In this document: positions 33,289 through 41,642 of the stretch, in pieces
Layout: every line of letters begins with the position of its first letter
How positions within the stretch are numbered: position 1 is the first letter of the stretch
NCBI RefSeq assembly: GCF_014050225.1
Contig: NZ_JACFXV010000030.1
Span: 1 to 50,114, forward strand
DNA length: 50,114 nt
Origin: Stappia albiluteola
Lineage (GTDB): Bacteria > Pseudomonadota > Alphaproteobacteria > Rhizobiales > Stappiaceae
Direction: 5' to 3'
The notes under the pieces: generated by a model
Told to the model about the DNA's origin: nothing
Seen by the model: the letters and a program-made list of their open reading frames with translations, nothing else
The model's database searches: none
Translations under genes and position numbers: made by a program

Positions 33289-34965
33289 ATGGCTCATGGC
33301 ATTAGTCCGCGAGGGAGCACGGACGCTTTGTATTTTATCAGGCAATATATCGCTTATCCGGCGCTTTATTCACTATGCGCCCTGGTCGGACTGATGCCGG
33401 TTTCGTCCACCCTTGCGGAACGCCCGCAGGAGCCCTTGATCCTGCAGGTGCGCGAAGTCCTGGCCGAGGAACCCAAGCTCCCCCTGCCCGTTCAGGCCCG
33501 CCGCGATGACCTGCTCGCCTATTACGGCGACGACAGTTCGATGCCGCTGTGGATCGGCACCGGCAATATGGCGAAATTGCTGGACCGTCTCGGACGCGCG
33601 TCGCTGGATGGATTGAACCCGGAAAGCTATCCGCTCGAATTCCTCGAAGATCTGTCGGACGAAGCCCGGACCGCGCCCGCTCCCCGGCTGGCGGAGATCG
33701 AACTCTGGTACACCGCGCATTTCCTGCGCTACGCGGAGGACCTGAAGACCGGCCGCGTCGTACCGCGCATGGTGCACCCGGATGCCTATATGCCCCGCAA
33801 GGCCATCATCGGCGTCAATGTCCTGACCGCTCTGCAGCAGCTGGGCGATGTCTCGGTCTTCTTCAATGCGTGGGAGCCCTACAATCCGACCTATCGAAGG
33901 CTTCGCGAACACCTCGCAGCGTTTCAGGACATGGCCGTCACGGGAGGTTTCGTTCAGCTGCCGCCGGGCAGAGATGTCGAAACCGGCGAGACCGACAGTC
34001 GAATTCCGCTGTTGCGCCGGCGTCTTGCCGCGGAAGGCCTGATCGGATCGACGACGGGCGACGCGGTGCTCGACGACGGCCTTGTCACGGCGTTGCGCAA
34101 GGCCCAGCACCGCTACGGCCTGGCCGAAACGGGCAAGCTCGATGCAGCGACGGTCATAGCGCTCAACATCCCGATCGAGCGGCGGATCGAACAGATAGAA
34201 CTCGCCATGGAGCGTCAGCGCTGGCTGCCGGAGCTGATCCAGGGCATCACGCTGCTGATCGATAAGGAACAGGGCAAGCTGCAGCTCATCGAGAATGGCC
34301 GCCTGCGCAAGACGTTGGAGGTTTTCCCGAACTGCCCGGATCGCCTTGGCGTCATTCGCGCTGCGGCGCTGAAGGAAATCGCGCTCAATCCGGCATGGAA
34401 CGTGCCCGCCGGCTACCTTGGCGAAACCTTGCTGCCATTGCTCAAGAAAGACCCTGCCGCATTGGCTAAACAGGGCTTCAGGCTCTCATGGAAGGGCGCC
34501 GAAGTGCCGCTCGCCTCTCTGCCCTGGAAGGACATTTCGGAGCGGGAGATTTCCATCCGGCAAGACGATATCCGTCTGTCCCTGGCCCCCGGACCCGCCA
34601 ATCCGCTCGGCACCTTCCTCATTCGTTTCGAGGGTACGTCCGACATGTTCATCCACGCGCTCGCCGAAGCCCCGCAAGACGGCAGCCGCTGCGACATGGC
34701 GCTGCCCTCGACCGCATTCGGCATCGTCGGCGGTCTCGATTTTGTTGCGGAGCTGATCGATCCAAGGCTGCTGCCGGTGACAGGCCTGAAGGAGTTGATC
34801 GCACGCGGTAGCGCGGTGACCTTTCCCGCCCGCCAGAACGCGATGGCGATTGCCCTGTTCCAGTCCGCCTGGATCGACGAGCGGGGCGATATCCGCTTCG
34901 GCCATGACGTCAATGGCGAGGACCGCCGTCTTCGCCAGGCCCTCGTCGGGCGCTTTACCGGATAG
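33289..34965 (+). CDS. YcbB-like L,D-transpeptidase family protein with altered catalytic motif
   Basis: 558 residues. A signal anchor or signal peptide lies within residues 15-43. The central part has the YcbB/LdtD scaffold and peptidoglycan-binding helix bundle (LLRRRLAAEGLIG, VTALRKAQHRYGLAETGKLDAATVIALN), then LAMERQRWLPE and KTLEVFPNCPDRLGVI, with NPAWNVPAGYLGETLLP matching the YcbB catalytic-domain entry. Active enzymes carry an upstream His and a (S/T)HGC(I/V)R motif. Here MFIHALAEAP gives His456, but the nucleophile region reads GSRCDMAL: Cys468 is kept, while the His-Gly before it and the Arg after it are lost. It may be inactive or chemically changed. GAGA lies 5 bases before the ATG. 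Confidence 0.8.
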   Translation: MAHGISPRGSTDALYFIRQYIAYPALYSLCALVGLMPVSSTLAERPQEPLILQVREVLAEEPKLPLPVQARRDDLLAYYGDDSSMPLWIGTGNMAKLLDRLGRASLDGLNPESYPLEFLEDLSDEARTAPAPRLAEIELWYTAHFLRYAEDLKTGRVVPRMVHPDAYMPRKAIIGVNVLTALQQLGDVSVFFNAWEPYNPTYRRLREHLAAFQDMAVTGGFVQLPPGRDVETGETDSRIPLLRRRLAAEGLIGSTTGDAVLDDGLVTALRKAQHRYGLAETGKLDAATVIALNIPIERRIEQIELAMERQRWLPELIQGITLLIDKEQGKLQLIENGRLRKTLEVFPNCPDRLGVIRAAALKEIALNPAWNVPAGYLGETLLPLLKKDPAALAKQGFRLSWKGAEVPLASLPWKDISEREISIRQDDIRLSLAPGPANPLGTFLIRFEGTSDMFIHALAEAPQDGSRCDMALPSTAFGIVGGLDFVAELIDPRLLPVTGLKELIARGSAVTFPARQNAMAIALFQSAWIDERGDIRFGHDVNGEDRRLRQALVGRFTG

Positions 34966-34970
34966 CTTGC

Positions 34971-35603
34971 CTAGTGAGGCATGGGGATGGGGCCGACATC
35001 GACAGGCACGCCATAGCCGGCAATCACCGCGGGGCGCGCGGCAACCGTCCTGTACCAGCGCAGCACGTTCGGATAGGCGGTCAGGTCGATCTGCTGCCAT
35101 TCGAAGCGTGCCGCCCAGGGGAAGATCGCGATATCGGCAATCGAATAGTCGCCGGCCACGTATTCATGGCTGGCCAGTTGCCGGTCGAGCACGGAATAGA
35201 GCCGCTGCGTCTCATTGAAATAGCGCTCCTCGGCATAGGGCGCCTTGCCGGAATTGTATTTCAGGAAGTGGTGCGCTTGACCGAGCATCGGGCCGAAGCC
35301 GCCCATCTGCCACATCAGCCATTCGATCACGCGCAGCCGCTCCGGCAGGGGCGATGGCAGGAACTTGCCGGTCTTCTCTGCGAGGTAAAGCAGGATCGCG
35401 CCGGATTCCATCAGGCTGACGCCGGCTTCGCGGTCGACGATGGCGGGGATCTTGTTGTTCGGCGAAATCTTCAGGAACGCGGGACGGAACTGCTCGTCCT
35501 TGCCGATATCGATCGGGTAGACCGTATATTCCAGCTCGCATTCGTGGAGCATGATGGAAACCTTGCGCCCGTTCGGCGTGCTCCACGTGTAAAGATCGAT
35601 CAT
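34971..35603 (-). CDS. yfcG: Glutathione S-transferase, YfcG/nu-class
   Basis: 210 residues. The thioredoxin-fold half has TPNGRKVSIML in place of the usual Cys/Ser motif, then ISPNNKIPAIVD and MESGAILLYLAEKTGKFLP. The helical half has GGFGPMLGQAHHF, YSIADIAIFPW and ARPAV. This follows E. coli YfcG closely; that family binds glutathione or its disulfide and has disulfide-bond reductase activity. Cytoplasmic. Convergent with the YcbB-like gene (5 bases between stops). Confidence 0.93.
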   Translation of the reverse strand: MIDLYTWSTPNGRKVSIMLHECELEYTVYPIDIGKDEQFRPAFLKISPNNKIPAIVDREAGVSLMESGAILLYLAEKTGKFLPSPLPERLRVIEWLMWQMGGFGPMLGQAHHFLKYNSGKAPYAEERYFNETQRLYSVLDRQLASHEYVAGDYSIADIAIFPWAARFEWQQIDLTAYPNVLRWYRTVAARPAVIAGYGVPVDVGPIPMPH

Positions 35604-35871
35604 CGCGCTTCATCCAAATCCCTGAAACCCGGCCCAATTCTCACACGAAAGCCGCAAACCGGCCGCGTGATCCGGCTTCGTCACATTGCCCGAAGCCCGG
35701 GACGCGCACAATATCTCCCGCAGGCTACCCGCTCCGGCTGAAGTCACTGTTCGGTCTGCGGAAACAGTCAGTCAAATTGAACCATCCGCAAAAACGCACA
35801 ACATCGGCATCATCGCACCGCAGCATCGAACCAGCGGCCGCATGCCCAACATCAAGCCGGAGTCCGCATCC

Positions 35872-36450
35872 ATGATCCGCTTCGCCACCGCCGCCCTCCT
35901 GAGCGCCCTGGCCGTTTCCCCAGTTCTCGCCGAACCCATCGCCTACACGCTCGACAAGTCGCATTCCAATCTCGCCTTCTCCTACAACCACCTCGGCTAT
36001 TCGACGACGAGCGGCCGTTTTGCGGACTGGAACGCCGAACTGCTGATCGACGAAGAGAACCCGGCCAATTCCACGGTGAAGATGACGATCGACGTCGCCA
36101 GCCTGGATACTTTCTGGGGCGAGCGCGACACCCATTTCAAGAGCGGCGACTTCTTCGACGTCGGCAAGAACCCGACTGCCAGCTTCGTCTCCACCAAGGT
36201 GGAAAAGGTGGGCGAGAAGCAGCTTGCCGTATCGGGCGACCTGACGATCAAGGGTATCACCAAGCCGGTGACCCTTGACGTGGTGGTCAACACGATCGGC
36301 GAGCATCCGTTGGCCAAGGTTCCCGCCGTCGGCCTCAACGCATCCACCGTGATCAAGCGGTCGGACTTCGGCATGGACCTCTACGTCCCCTACGTCGGCG
36401 ACGAAGTGACCGTCACCTTCAGCGCCGAAGCGCTCAAGGCGCAGGACTGA
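35872..36450 (+). CDS. YceI family periplasmic lipid-binding protein (first copy)
   Basis: 192 residues from the ATG at 35872: signal peptide MIRFATAALLSALAVSPVLA, then the YceI lipocalin-like barrel (YTLDKSHSNLAFSYNHLGYS, GRFADWNAELLIDEE, SFVSTKVEKV, GDLTIKGITKPVTLDVVV, KRSDFGMDLYVPYVGDEV). YceI proteins bind isoprenoid-type lipids such as polyprenyl chains. A longer frame from 35686 is rejected because its extra residues would precede the signal peptide. GGAG lies about 10 bases upstream of 35872. First gene of a YceI-cytochrome b561-YceI set. Confidence 0.93.
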   Translation: MIRFATAALLSALAVSPVLAEPIAYTLDKSHSNLAFSYNHLGYSTTSGRFADWNAELLIDEENPANSTVKMTIDVASLDTFWGERDTHFKSGDFFDVGKNPTASFVSTKVEKVGEKQLAVSGDLTIKGITKPVTLDVVVNTIGEHPLAKVPAVGLNASTVIKRSDFGMDLYVPYVGDEVTVTFSAEALKAQD

Positions 36451-36515
36451 CCCGAACGACCCGGGCGCGCGCGAGCCCCGCGCGCGCCTCTTCTCCCGCA
36501 AGCAGGAGCCCGGCC

Positions 36516-37100
36516 ATGCTGCGCAATACAAGGACAGGATACGGGGCGATCGCCATTGCCTTTCACTGGACGATGGCCGCGCTGGTCTTCGTGCTGTTCG
36601 CGCTCGGCCTCGTCATGACCGGGCTGCCGCAGACCGATCCATTCACCTTCGCCCTCTACCAGTTGCACAAGTCGCTCGGCATGACCTTCCTGGCGCTTGC
36701 CGTTGGCCGGCTGGCCTGGCGCGCCGTCAATCCATCGCCGCGCCTTCCCGCCACGATGCCGCGTCTCGAGCGTCTGGCCGCCCATCTCGGCCATGCCGGC
36801 CTTTACGCCCTGATGCTCGCCATCCCCCTGTCCGGCTGGCTGATGGTGTCCGCTTCGCCGTGGGGCATTCCGACCATCGTCTTCAATGTGCTGCCGGTGC
36901 CGCATCTGCCTGTGCCGGAGGTGCTCGGCGGCAAGGCGGAAGCCGAAGCGACGCTGAAGACGGTTCACGAACTGCTTGGCTGGTTCATGCTTGCCCTCGT
37001 CGCATTGCATGTCGCCGCCGCCCTCAAGCATCACTTCATCACGCGGGACGCTGTGCTGACCCGCATGACATCGCTGAAGCCCGCCCGTCAAACCACCTGA
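36516..37100 (+). CDS. cybB: Cytochrome b561 (CybB family)
   Basis: 194 residues with four hydrophobic helices. Heme-binding His candidates lie in AFHWTMAALV, YQLHKSLGMTF, LGHAGLYALM and LHVAAALKHHF. Membrane-bound di-heme cytochromes of this family pass electrons from quinol, and a homologue in E. coli oxidises superoxide. Pairing with YceI genes, which bind isoprenoids, recurs in many proteobacteria and hints at ubiquinone chemistry (inference). It lies 65 bases after the first YceI gene and 49 before the second, so all three are probably one transcript. Confidence 0.93.
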   Translation: MLRNTRTGYGAIAIAFHWTMAALVFVLFALGLVMTGLPQTDPFTFALYQLHKSLGMTFLALAVGRLAWRAVNPSPRLPATMPRLERLAAHLGHAGLYALMLAIPLSGWLMVSASPWGIPTIVFNVLPVPHLPVPEVLGGKAEAEATLKTVHELLGWFMLALVALHVAAALKHHFITRDAVLTRMTSLKPARQTT

Positions 37101-37149
37101 CGCGACAGGCGATCCCGCCCGATCGATCTTCGACAAGAGGCCTTCACAA

Positions 37150-37710
37150 ATGTCCTTCGCCGTACTTCGCCTTGCCGCTCCCCTGGCATTCGTCCTCGCC
37201 GCGTTCCCGGCAATGGCCGGCGCGCCTGTCTGGAAGGTCGACAGGGCAAGCAGCGAGCTCGCCTTCACGGCGGTACAGGCGGGCGCGCCTGTCGAGGGCC
37301 GCTTCGAAGACTGGACGGCGGAAATCTCGTTCGACCCGGCCGCGCCGGAAACCGCCCGGATCCGCACGACGGTCAATGTCGCCTCCGCCCGCACCGGCCA
37401 GGCACAGATCGACGGTACGCTGCCGTCCGACACCTGGTTCGACGCACCGGCGTTTCCCGAAGCCGTTTTCGAGGCAAGGGGTGCGACGGTCACCGGCGAA
37501 GGCAGCTATGAGGCTGCCGGAACTCTGACGATCAAGGGCGTATCGGTTCCCGTTTCCCTGCCTTTTGCCCTGGAGATCGACGGCGACACGGCCACCGCCG
37601 CCGGCAAACTGGAGCTTTCGCGCGATGCCTGGAAGATCGGCGCCGGCATTCCCGAAGGCACGGTGGCAACCGCCGTCAGCGTATCGTTCCGGATCACCGC
37701 GACGAGATAG
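37150..37710 (+). CDS. YceI family periplasmic lipid-binding protein (second copy)
   Basis: 186 residues with signal peptide to about 23 (LAFVLAAFPAMAGA). Barrel landmarks: WKVDRASSELAFTAVQAG, GRFEDWTAEISFDP, AVFEARGATVTGEG, GTLTIKGVSVPVSLPF, ELSRDAWKIGAG. It differs clearly from the first copy: the HSNLAFSYNHLG block becomes SSELAFTAVQAG. The two are therefore divergent paralogues and may hold different ligands. Ends the YceI-CybB-YceI set. Confidence 0.92.
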   Translation: MSFAVLRLAAPLAFVLAAFPAMAGAPVWKVDRASSELAFTAVQAGAPVEGRFEDWTAEISFDPAAPETARIRTTVNVASARTGQAQIDGTLPSDTWFDAPAFPEAVFEARGATVTGEGSYEAAGTLTIKGVSVPVSLPFALEIDGDTATAAGKLELSRDAWKIGAGIPEGTVATAVSVSFRITATR

Positions 37711-37859
37711 CGCCCGGTTTCGTCCGAAAAGATAACCAGACCGCGCTTGGCGAGCGTCTCCCGAATGGCGTAAAAGGCGGCCAACGACACATGGACCGCC
37801 CGCATGCGAGCCGGGCCGAGAGGCCTGCCGCTCCGTGCGCCTGAGGGAGAGGAAGGAAT

Positions 37860-39494
37860 ATGTCCGAGCTCAAGCCGCCGCCCTACCAGCACACGCCGCT
37901 CTTTCCGCTGGGCAAGGACGAAACGCCCTATCGCAAGATCACGTCGGACCACGTATCGACCTCGACCTTCAACGGCGAGGAAGTGCTCGTCGTGGAGCCG
38001 GAGGGTCTGCGCCTTCTGGCCGAGGAAGCCTTCGCCGACATCAACCATTTCCTGCGTCCCGGCCACCTGGCCCAGCTTCGCGCGATCCTTGACGATCCGG
38101 AGGCGACGGAAAACGACAAGTTCGTCGCCTTCGACCTCCTGAAGAACGCCAATATCTCCTCGCACGGCGTCCTGCCCATGTGCCAGGACACCGGCACGGC
38201 GATCATCATGGGCAAGAAGGGCCGCCGCGTCTGGACGAAGGGCGGCGACGAGGCCGCATTGGCGGAAGGCTCGCGCGACGCCTATTTCAAGAAGAACCTG
38301 CGCTATTCCCAGCTCGCGCCGCTGTCGATGTTCGAGGAAAAGAACACCGCCAACAACATGCCGGCGCAGGTGGAGATCTATTCCGAGGGCGAGGACGCCT
38401 ACAAGTTCCTCTTCATCGCCAAGGGCGGCGGCTCGGCCAACAAGACCTTCCTCTACCAGGGCACGCCGTCGCTGCTGACGCCGGAGCGGCTGATGGACTT
38501 CATCAAGGAGAAGATCCTGACGCTCGGCACCGCCGCCTGCCCGCCCTATCACCTGGCGATCGTCATCGGCGGCACCAGCGCCGAAATGAACCTGAAGACG
38601 GTCAAGCTTGCCTCCGCGCGCTACCTCGACGCCCTGCCGACCGAGGGTTCGGAGGCCGGCAACGCCTTCCGCGATGTCGAGATGGAGGCGGCGATCCACA
38701 AGCTGACGCAGGCGACCGGCGTCGGCGCGCAGTTCGGCGGCAAGTATTTCTGCCATGACGTGCGCGTCATCCGCCTGCCGCGACACGGCGCCTCGCTGCC
38801 GATCGGCATCGGCGTTTCCTGCTCGGCCGACCGCCAGGCGACCGCCAAGATCACGAAGGACGGCATCTTTCTGGAGGAGCTTGAGCGCGACCCGCACAAG
38901 TATCTCCCCGAGGTCGAGGAAGGTCACCTGTCGGACAAGGTCGTGAAGATCGATCTTACCCGCCCGATGCCCGAGATCCTGGGCGAACTGACCCGCCATC
39001 CGATCAAGACCCGGCTCTCGCTCACCGGACCGCTGATCGTCGCGCGCGACCTCGCCCACGCCAAGCTGCGCGAGCGGCTGGAGCGCGGCGAACCGCTGCC
39101 CGACTACATCAAGAACCACCCGGTCTATTACGCCGGCCCGGCCAAGACGCCGGAGGGCTATGCCTCGGGCGCCTTCGGCCCGACCACGGCGGGCCGCATG
39201 GATGCCTATGTGGACCAGTTCCAGGCCGCCGGCGGCTCGATGGTGATGCTGGCCAAGGGCAACCGCTCGCCGCAGGTGCGCCGCGCCTGCCAGGCCCATG
39301 GCGGCTTCTATCTCGGCTCGATCGGTGGGCCCGCCGCCCGTCTAGCGCAGGACTGCATCAAGAAGGTCGAGGTGGTCGAATTCGAGGAACTCGGCATGGA
39401 AGCGGTCTGGCGCATCGAGGTTGAGGACTTCCCCGCCTTCATCGTTGTCGACGACAAGGGCAACGATTTCTTCCAGGAACTCAACCTCGGCTGA
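37860..39494 (+). CDS. fumA: Fumarate hydratase class I (iron-sulfur)
   Basis: 544 residues. Both domains are present. Cluster-binding cysteines are seen in [20 protein letters not shown] and GVSCSADRQ, and the C-terminal beta domain contains [14 protein letters not shown] and [21 protein letters not shown]. It interconverts fumarate and malate in the TCA cycle through an oxygen-sensitive 4Fe-4S cluster. GGGAGAGGAAGG precedes the ATG. A strong terminator follows at 39534. The preceding spacer carries an antisense protein-like stretch (see findings). Confidence 0.96.
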   Translation: MSELKPPPYQHTPLFPLGKDETPYRKITSDHVSTSTFNGEEVLVVEPEGLRLLAEEAFADINHFLRPGHLAQLRAILDDPEATENDKFVAFDLLKNANISSHGVLPMCQDTGTAIIMGKKGRRVWTKGGDEAALAEGSRDAYFKKNLRYSQLAPLSMFEEKNTANNMPAQVEIYSEGEDAYKFLFIAKGGGSANKTFLYQGTPSLLTPERLMDFIKEKILTLGTAACPPYHLAIVIGGTSAEMNLKTVKLASARYLDALPTEGSEAGNAFRDVEMEAAIHKLTQATGVGAQFGGKYFCHDVRVIRLPRHGASLPIGIGVSCSADRQATAKITKDGIFLEELERDPHKYLPEVEEGHLSDKVVKIDLTRPMPEILGELTRHPIKTRLSLTGPLIVARDLAHAKLRERLERGEPLPDYIKNHPVYYAGPAKTPEGYASGAFGPTTAGRMDAYVDQFQAAGGSMVMLAKGNRSPQVRRACQAHGGFYLGSIGGPAARLAQDCIKKVEVVEFEELGMEAVWRIEVEDFPAFIVVDDKGNDFFQELNLG

Positions 39495-39533
39495 TCAGAC
39501 CCAATCAGCCCAAGGTAATCTGGACACAAAATT

Positions 39534-39566
39534 GCGCCGGAACCCAAGGTTCCGGCGCTTTTATTT
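39534..39566 (+). terminator. Rho-independent terminator of fumA
   Basis: Perfect 11-bp stem GCGCCGGAACC / GGTTCCGGCGC with a 3-base loop, followed by TTTTATTT; 40 bases after the stop. Confidence 0.92.
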
Positions 39567-39894
39567 CGCATATTGAATTGTTGAACGCGTCTCTTTCAGG
39601 TACCCTTTTTGGGCATAAAATGAAACGTGGGATTGCAGTCCGCTTCGCCGCCAGGGAATACGCGCAATTCAACCGTTTCTTACCAAGGTAGCCGGAACAT
39701 CTCTACGTTAACGAGATCGCAAGCGGCAGAAGCTATTGATATACCGCGGCAGCAATGCGGATGTTCTTGTTCGAACACCTGCATAGGCAGTCGTAAAGTG
39801 CTTTCCAGGACGGGATCGGGGCGGGCAACCGGCTGCCGGATTTCCTGATGCTGCATCTGGGCCAGGTATAGTTGAGTAAAGAGTGGGGTATGAG
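39567..39894. other. Promoter and leader region of the ErfK-type gene
   Basis: 328 bases with no supported gene. Contains a 10-bp palindrome TGTTCGAACA (39768-39777) preceded by a GTTCTTGTTC direct repeat. The GTTC spacing does not fit the alphaproteobacterial LexA box (GTTC-N7-GTTC). Confidence 0.4.
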
Positions 39895-40494
39895 ATGCGT
39901 AAGCTTCTCGCATGCGTAGCATTACTCGCCGCCGCCCTGGGCGCTACATCGGCCTTTGCACAAAGCGGCAATCAGTTCTTCGATCCCAACACCAAGAAAT
40001 GGATTACCTACGGTCCGACCGCCCGTTACGGCGGCAAGTCGCCGATCAAGCGCGAGGTGGTGAAATACGCCGGCGCCTATAGCCCCGGTACGATCATCAT
40101 CGAGACCGACGAGCGGCGCCTCTATTACGTAATGCCGGGCGGCAAGGCGATGAAATACGGCATCGGCGTCGGCCGCGAGGGCTTCCAGTGGGCCGGCACG
40201 CAGCGCATCTCGCGCAAGGCGGAGTGGCCGGGCTGGACGCCGCCGCCGCAAATGCGCGTTCGCGAGGCGCGCAAGGGCCGCAAGCTGCCGGCCTACATGC
40301 CGGGCGGCCCCAACAATCCGCTTGGCGCGCGCGCCCTCTATCTCGGCAGTTCCTACTACCGCATCCACGGCTCCAACGAGCCATGGACGATCGGCACCGC
40401 CGTCTCGTCCGGCTGCATTCGTATGGCCAATGAGGACGTGATCCACCTCTACAACCTGGTCGATGTGGGAACGAGGGTGGTTGTCCGCCGCTGA
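39895..40494 (+). CDS. L,D-transpeptidase, ErfK/YbiS/YcfS type
   Basis: About 199 residues from the ATG at 39895: signal peptide MRKLLACVALLAAALGATSAFA, then a YkuD catalytic domain with IETDERRLYYVMPGGKAMKY, YRIHGSNEPW (His158) and the intact active site SSGCIRM (Cys174). These periplasmic enzymes make 3-3 cross-links in peptidoglycan or attach proteins such as beta-barrel OMPs or lipoproteins to it; the latter is documented in Rhizobiales. A GTG four codons upstream (39883) is possible but less likely, since GGGG lies 6 bases before the ATG. In contrast to 33289-34965, all catalytic residues are present. Confidence 0.93.
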   Translation: MRKLLACVALLAAALGATSAFAQSGNQFFDPNTKKWITYGPTARYGGKSPIKREVVKYAGAYSPGTIIIETDERRLYYVMPGGKAMKYGIGVGREGFQWAGTQRISRKAEWPGWTPPPQMRVREARKGRKLPAYMPGGPNNPLGARALYLGSSYYRIHGSNEPWTIGTAVSSGCIRMANEDVIHLYNLVDVGTRVVVRR

Positions 40495-40502
40495 CCCTGC
40501 AG

Positions 40503-40527
40503 GCCGGAGGCGGGCCTCGCCTCCGGC
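40503..40527 (+). terminator. Hairpin terminator after the ErfK-type gene
   Basis: Perfect 10-bp stem GCCGGAGGCG / CGCCTCCGGC around GGCCT, 8 bases after the stop. The T-run is poor (TGGCCTTCTCC), so termination may be partial. Confidence 0.6.
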
Positions 40528-40606
40528 TGGCCTTCTCCGTCAAGGGTTGCGGTCGAACCGATCCCGCCTAAACTGGCCCTTCGGTCATGCGGAGGGCCAT
40601 TGCCTC

Positions 40607-41005
40607 ATGCGGTGCAATCCGGCGGAAAGGAGAAGGAGCTTGCTGGCGATGCTGGCGGCGCTTTCGGCCCATCCCGTCCTGGCGGCGGACGATCTAGCGG
40701 CGCGCGGCGAAGAGATCGCCGAGTTGCATTGCTCGCGCTGCCATGTGGTCAGCCCTGAAAACCGCATGACGGGCATTTCCTCGACCCCCTCCTTCATGAT
40801 CCTGATTTCAGCCCTGCCCGACTGGCACGAGCGTTTCGCGAGCTTTTACGCTCGCCTGCCTCATCCCGCGCATGTGCGCTTCGAGGACGATGCCCCGCGT
40901 CCCGAGGATCTCCCCGCGACCACGAAAGAAGTCATTCTCAAGGTCGAGGACATCGACGCGATCGTCGCCTATGCGGAGAAGCTGGCAGCCGAGGACGGCC
41001 ACTAG
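40607..41005 (+). CDS. Small periplasmic c-type cytochrome
   Basis: 132 residues from the ATG at 40607: basic start MRCNPAERRRSLL, signal segment ending ALSAHPVLAAD, then one heme site LHCSRCHV (CxxCH). The rest is ISSTPSFMILISALPDW and a C-terminal helix EDIDAIVAYAEKLA, as in mono-heme cytochrome c fold proteins whose last helix packs on the heme. The distal Met ligand may be M in SFMILI, which is uncertain. GGAGG lies about 11 bases upstream. The frame is open from 40463, but that would bury the signal peptide. Electron partner unknown. Confidence 0.82.
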   Translation: MRCNPAERRRSLLAMLAALSAHPVLAADDLAARGEEIAELHCSRCHVVSPENRMTGISSTPSFMILISALPDWHERFASFYARLPHPAHVRFEDDAPRPEDLPATTKEVILKVEDIDAIVAYAEKLAAEDGH

Positions 41006-41024
41006 GCGGACCCTGCTGGCCGGA

Positions 41025-41393
41025 TCAGCGATCCCGGCTCAATCCCTTTTCCTCAAGCTCCTTGAGATAGCCACCCCACAGCACCTCGCGCTCGTGGCCG
41101 AGCTTCAGGAAATAGTCCCAGGAGTAGATGCCGGAATTGTGCAGGTCGTCGAAATGGAGCTTCACCGCGTAGTTGCCGACCGGCTCAATCTCGATGATCG
41201 TCACGCCGCGCTTGCCGGTCACCGTCTTGCGCTGGGAGGGCGAATGGCCCTGCACCTCGGCCGAGGGCGAACAGACGCGCAGGTATTCGGCGGAAAGCTC
41301 ATGCGCCTCGCCATTGTCAAAGCTGACGGTGAGGATGCGGCGATCCTTGCTCAGGCGGATCTCGGTCGGCCAGGCTTTCTTCTCTTCGCTCAC
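41025..41393 (-). CDS. DUF971 domain protein
   Basis: About 122 residues from a GTG at 41393, with AAAGGA 9 bases upstream. It contains WPTEIRLSKDRRILTVSFDNG, ELSAEYLRVCSPSAEVQGH, VTIIEIEPVGNYAVKLHFDDLHNSGIYSWDYFLKLG. This is the whole DUF971 fold (gamma-butyrobetaine hydroxylase N-terminal-like). DUF971 proteins are small cytosolic proteins often found near iron-sulfur or Mrp/ApbC genes; the function is not settled. The frame is open to 41450, but the added residues (MPDRREGLSSRPIRKGHPL) are not part of the family. Convergent with the cytochrome gene. Confidence 0.88.
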   Translation of the reverse strand: MSEEKKAWPTEIRLSKDRRILTVSFDNGEAHELSAEYLRVCSPSAEVQGHSPSQRKTVTGKRGVTIIEIEPVGNYAVKLHFDDLHNSGIYSWDYFLKLGHEREVLWGGYLKELEEKGLSRDR

Positions 41394-41642
41394 GAGCGGG
41401 TGTCCTTTCCTGATTGGCCGAGACGATAGTCCTTCGCGGCGATCTGGCAAGCCCGCGCCGTGCAGACATCCGATAAATCCTCCGAAATCCTGAGCCGGAG
41501 TGTCACGCTTTTGCCGAAGATCAATTGACGCGCCGGTGCAAAACGCTACCTTCGAAGACCTGAAGCGATTGAAAAGGCAGGCGCGACGGGACGGTAAGGT
41601 ATCTTGCCGTTGCGCGCGAGGCGCCGGGCCGGGGAGCGGGTT

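Noticed and set aside
39763-39777. GTTCTTGTTCGAACA as a LexA box
   Set aside because: The alphaproteobacterial box needs GTTC-N7-GTTC; here the repeats are 2 bases apart.
41480-41642. Molybdenum-cofactor riboswitch before moaA
   Set aside because: No multi-stem aptamer could be recognised by eye; only a GC-rich leader with several possible non-ATG starts.
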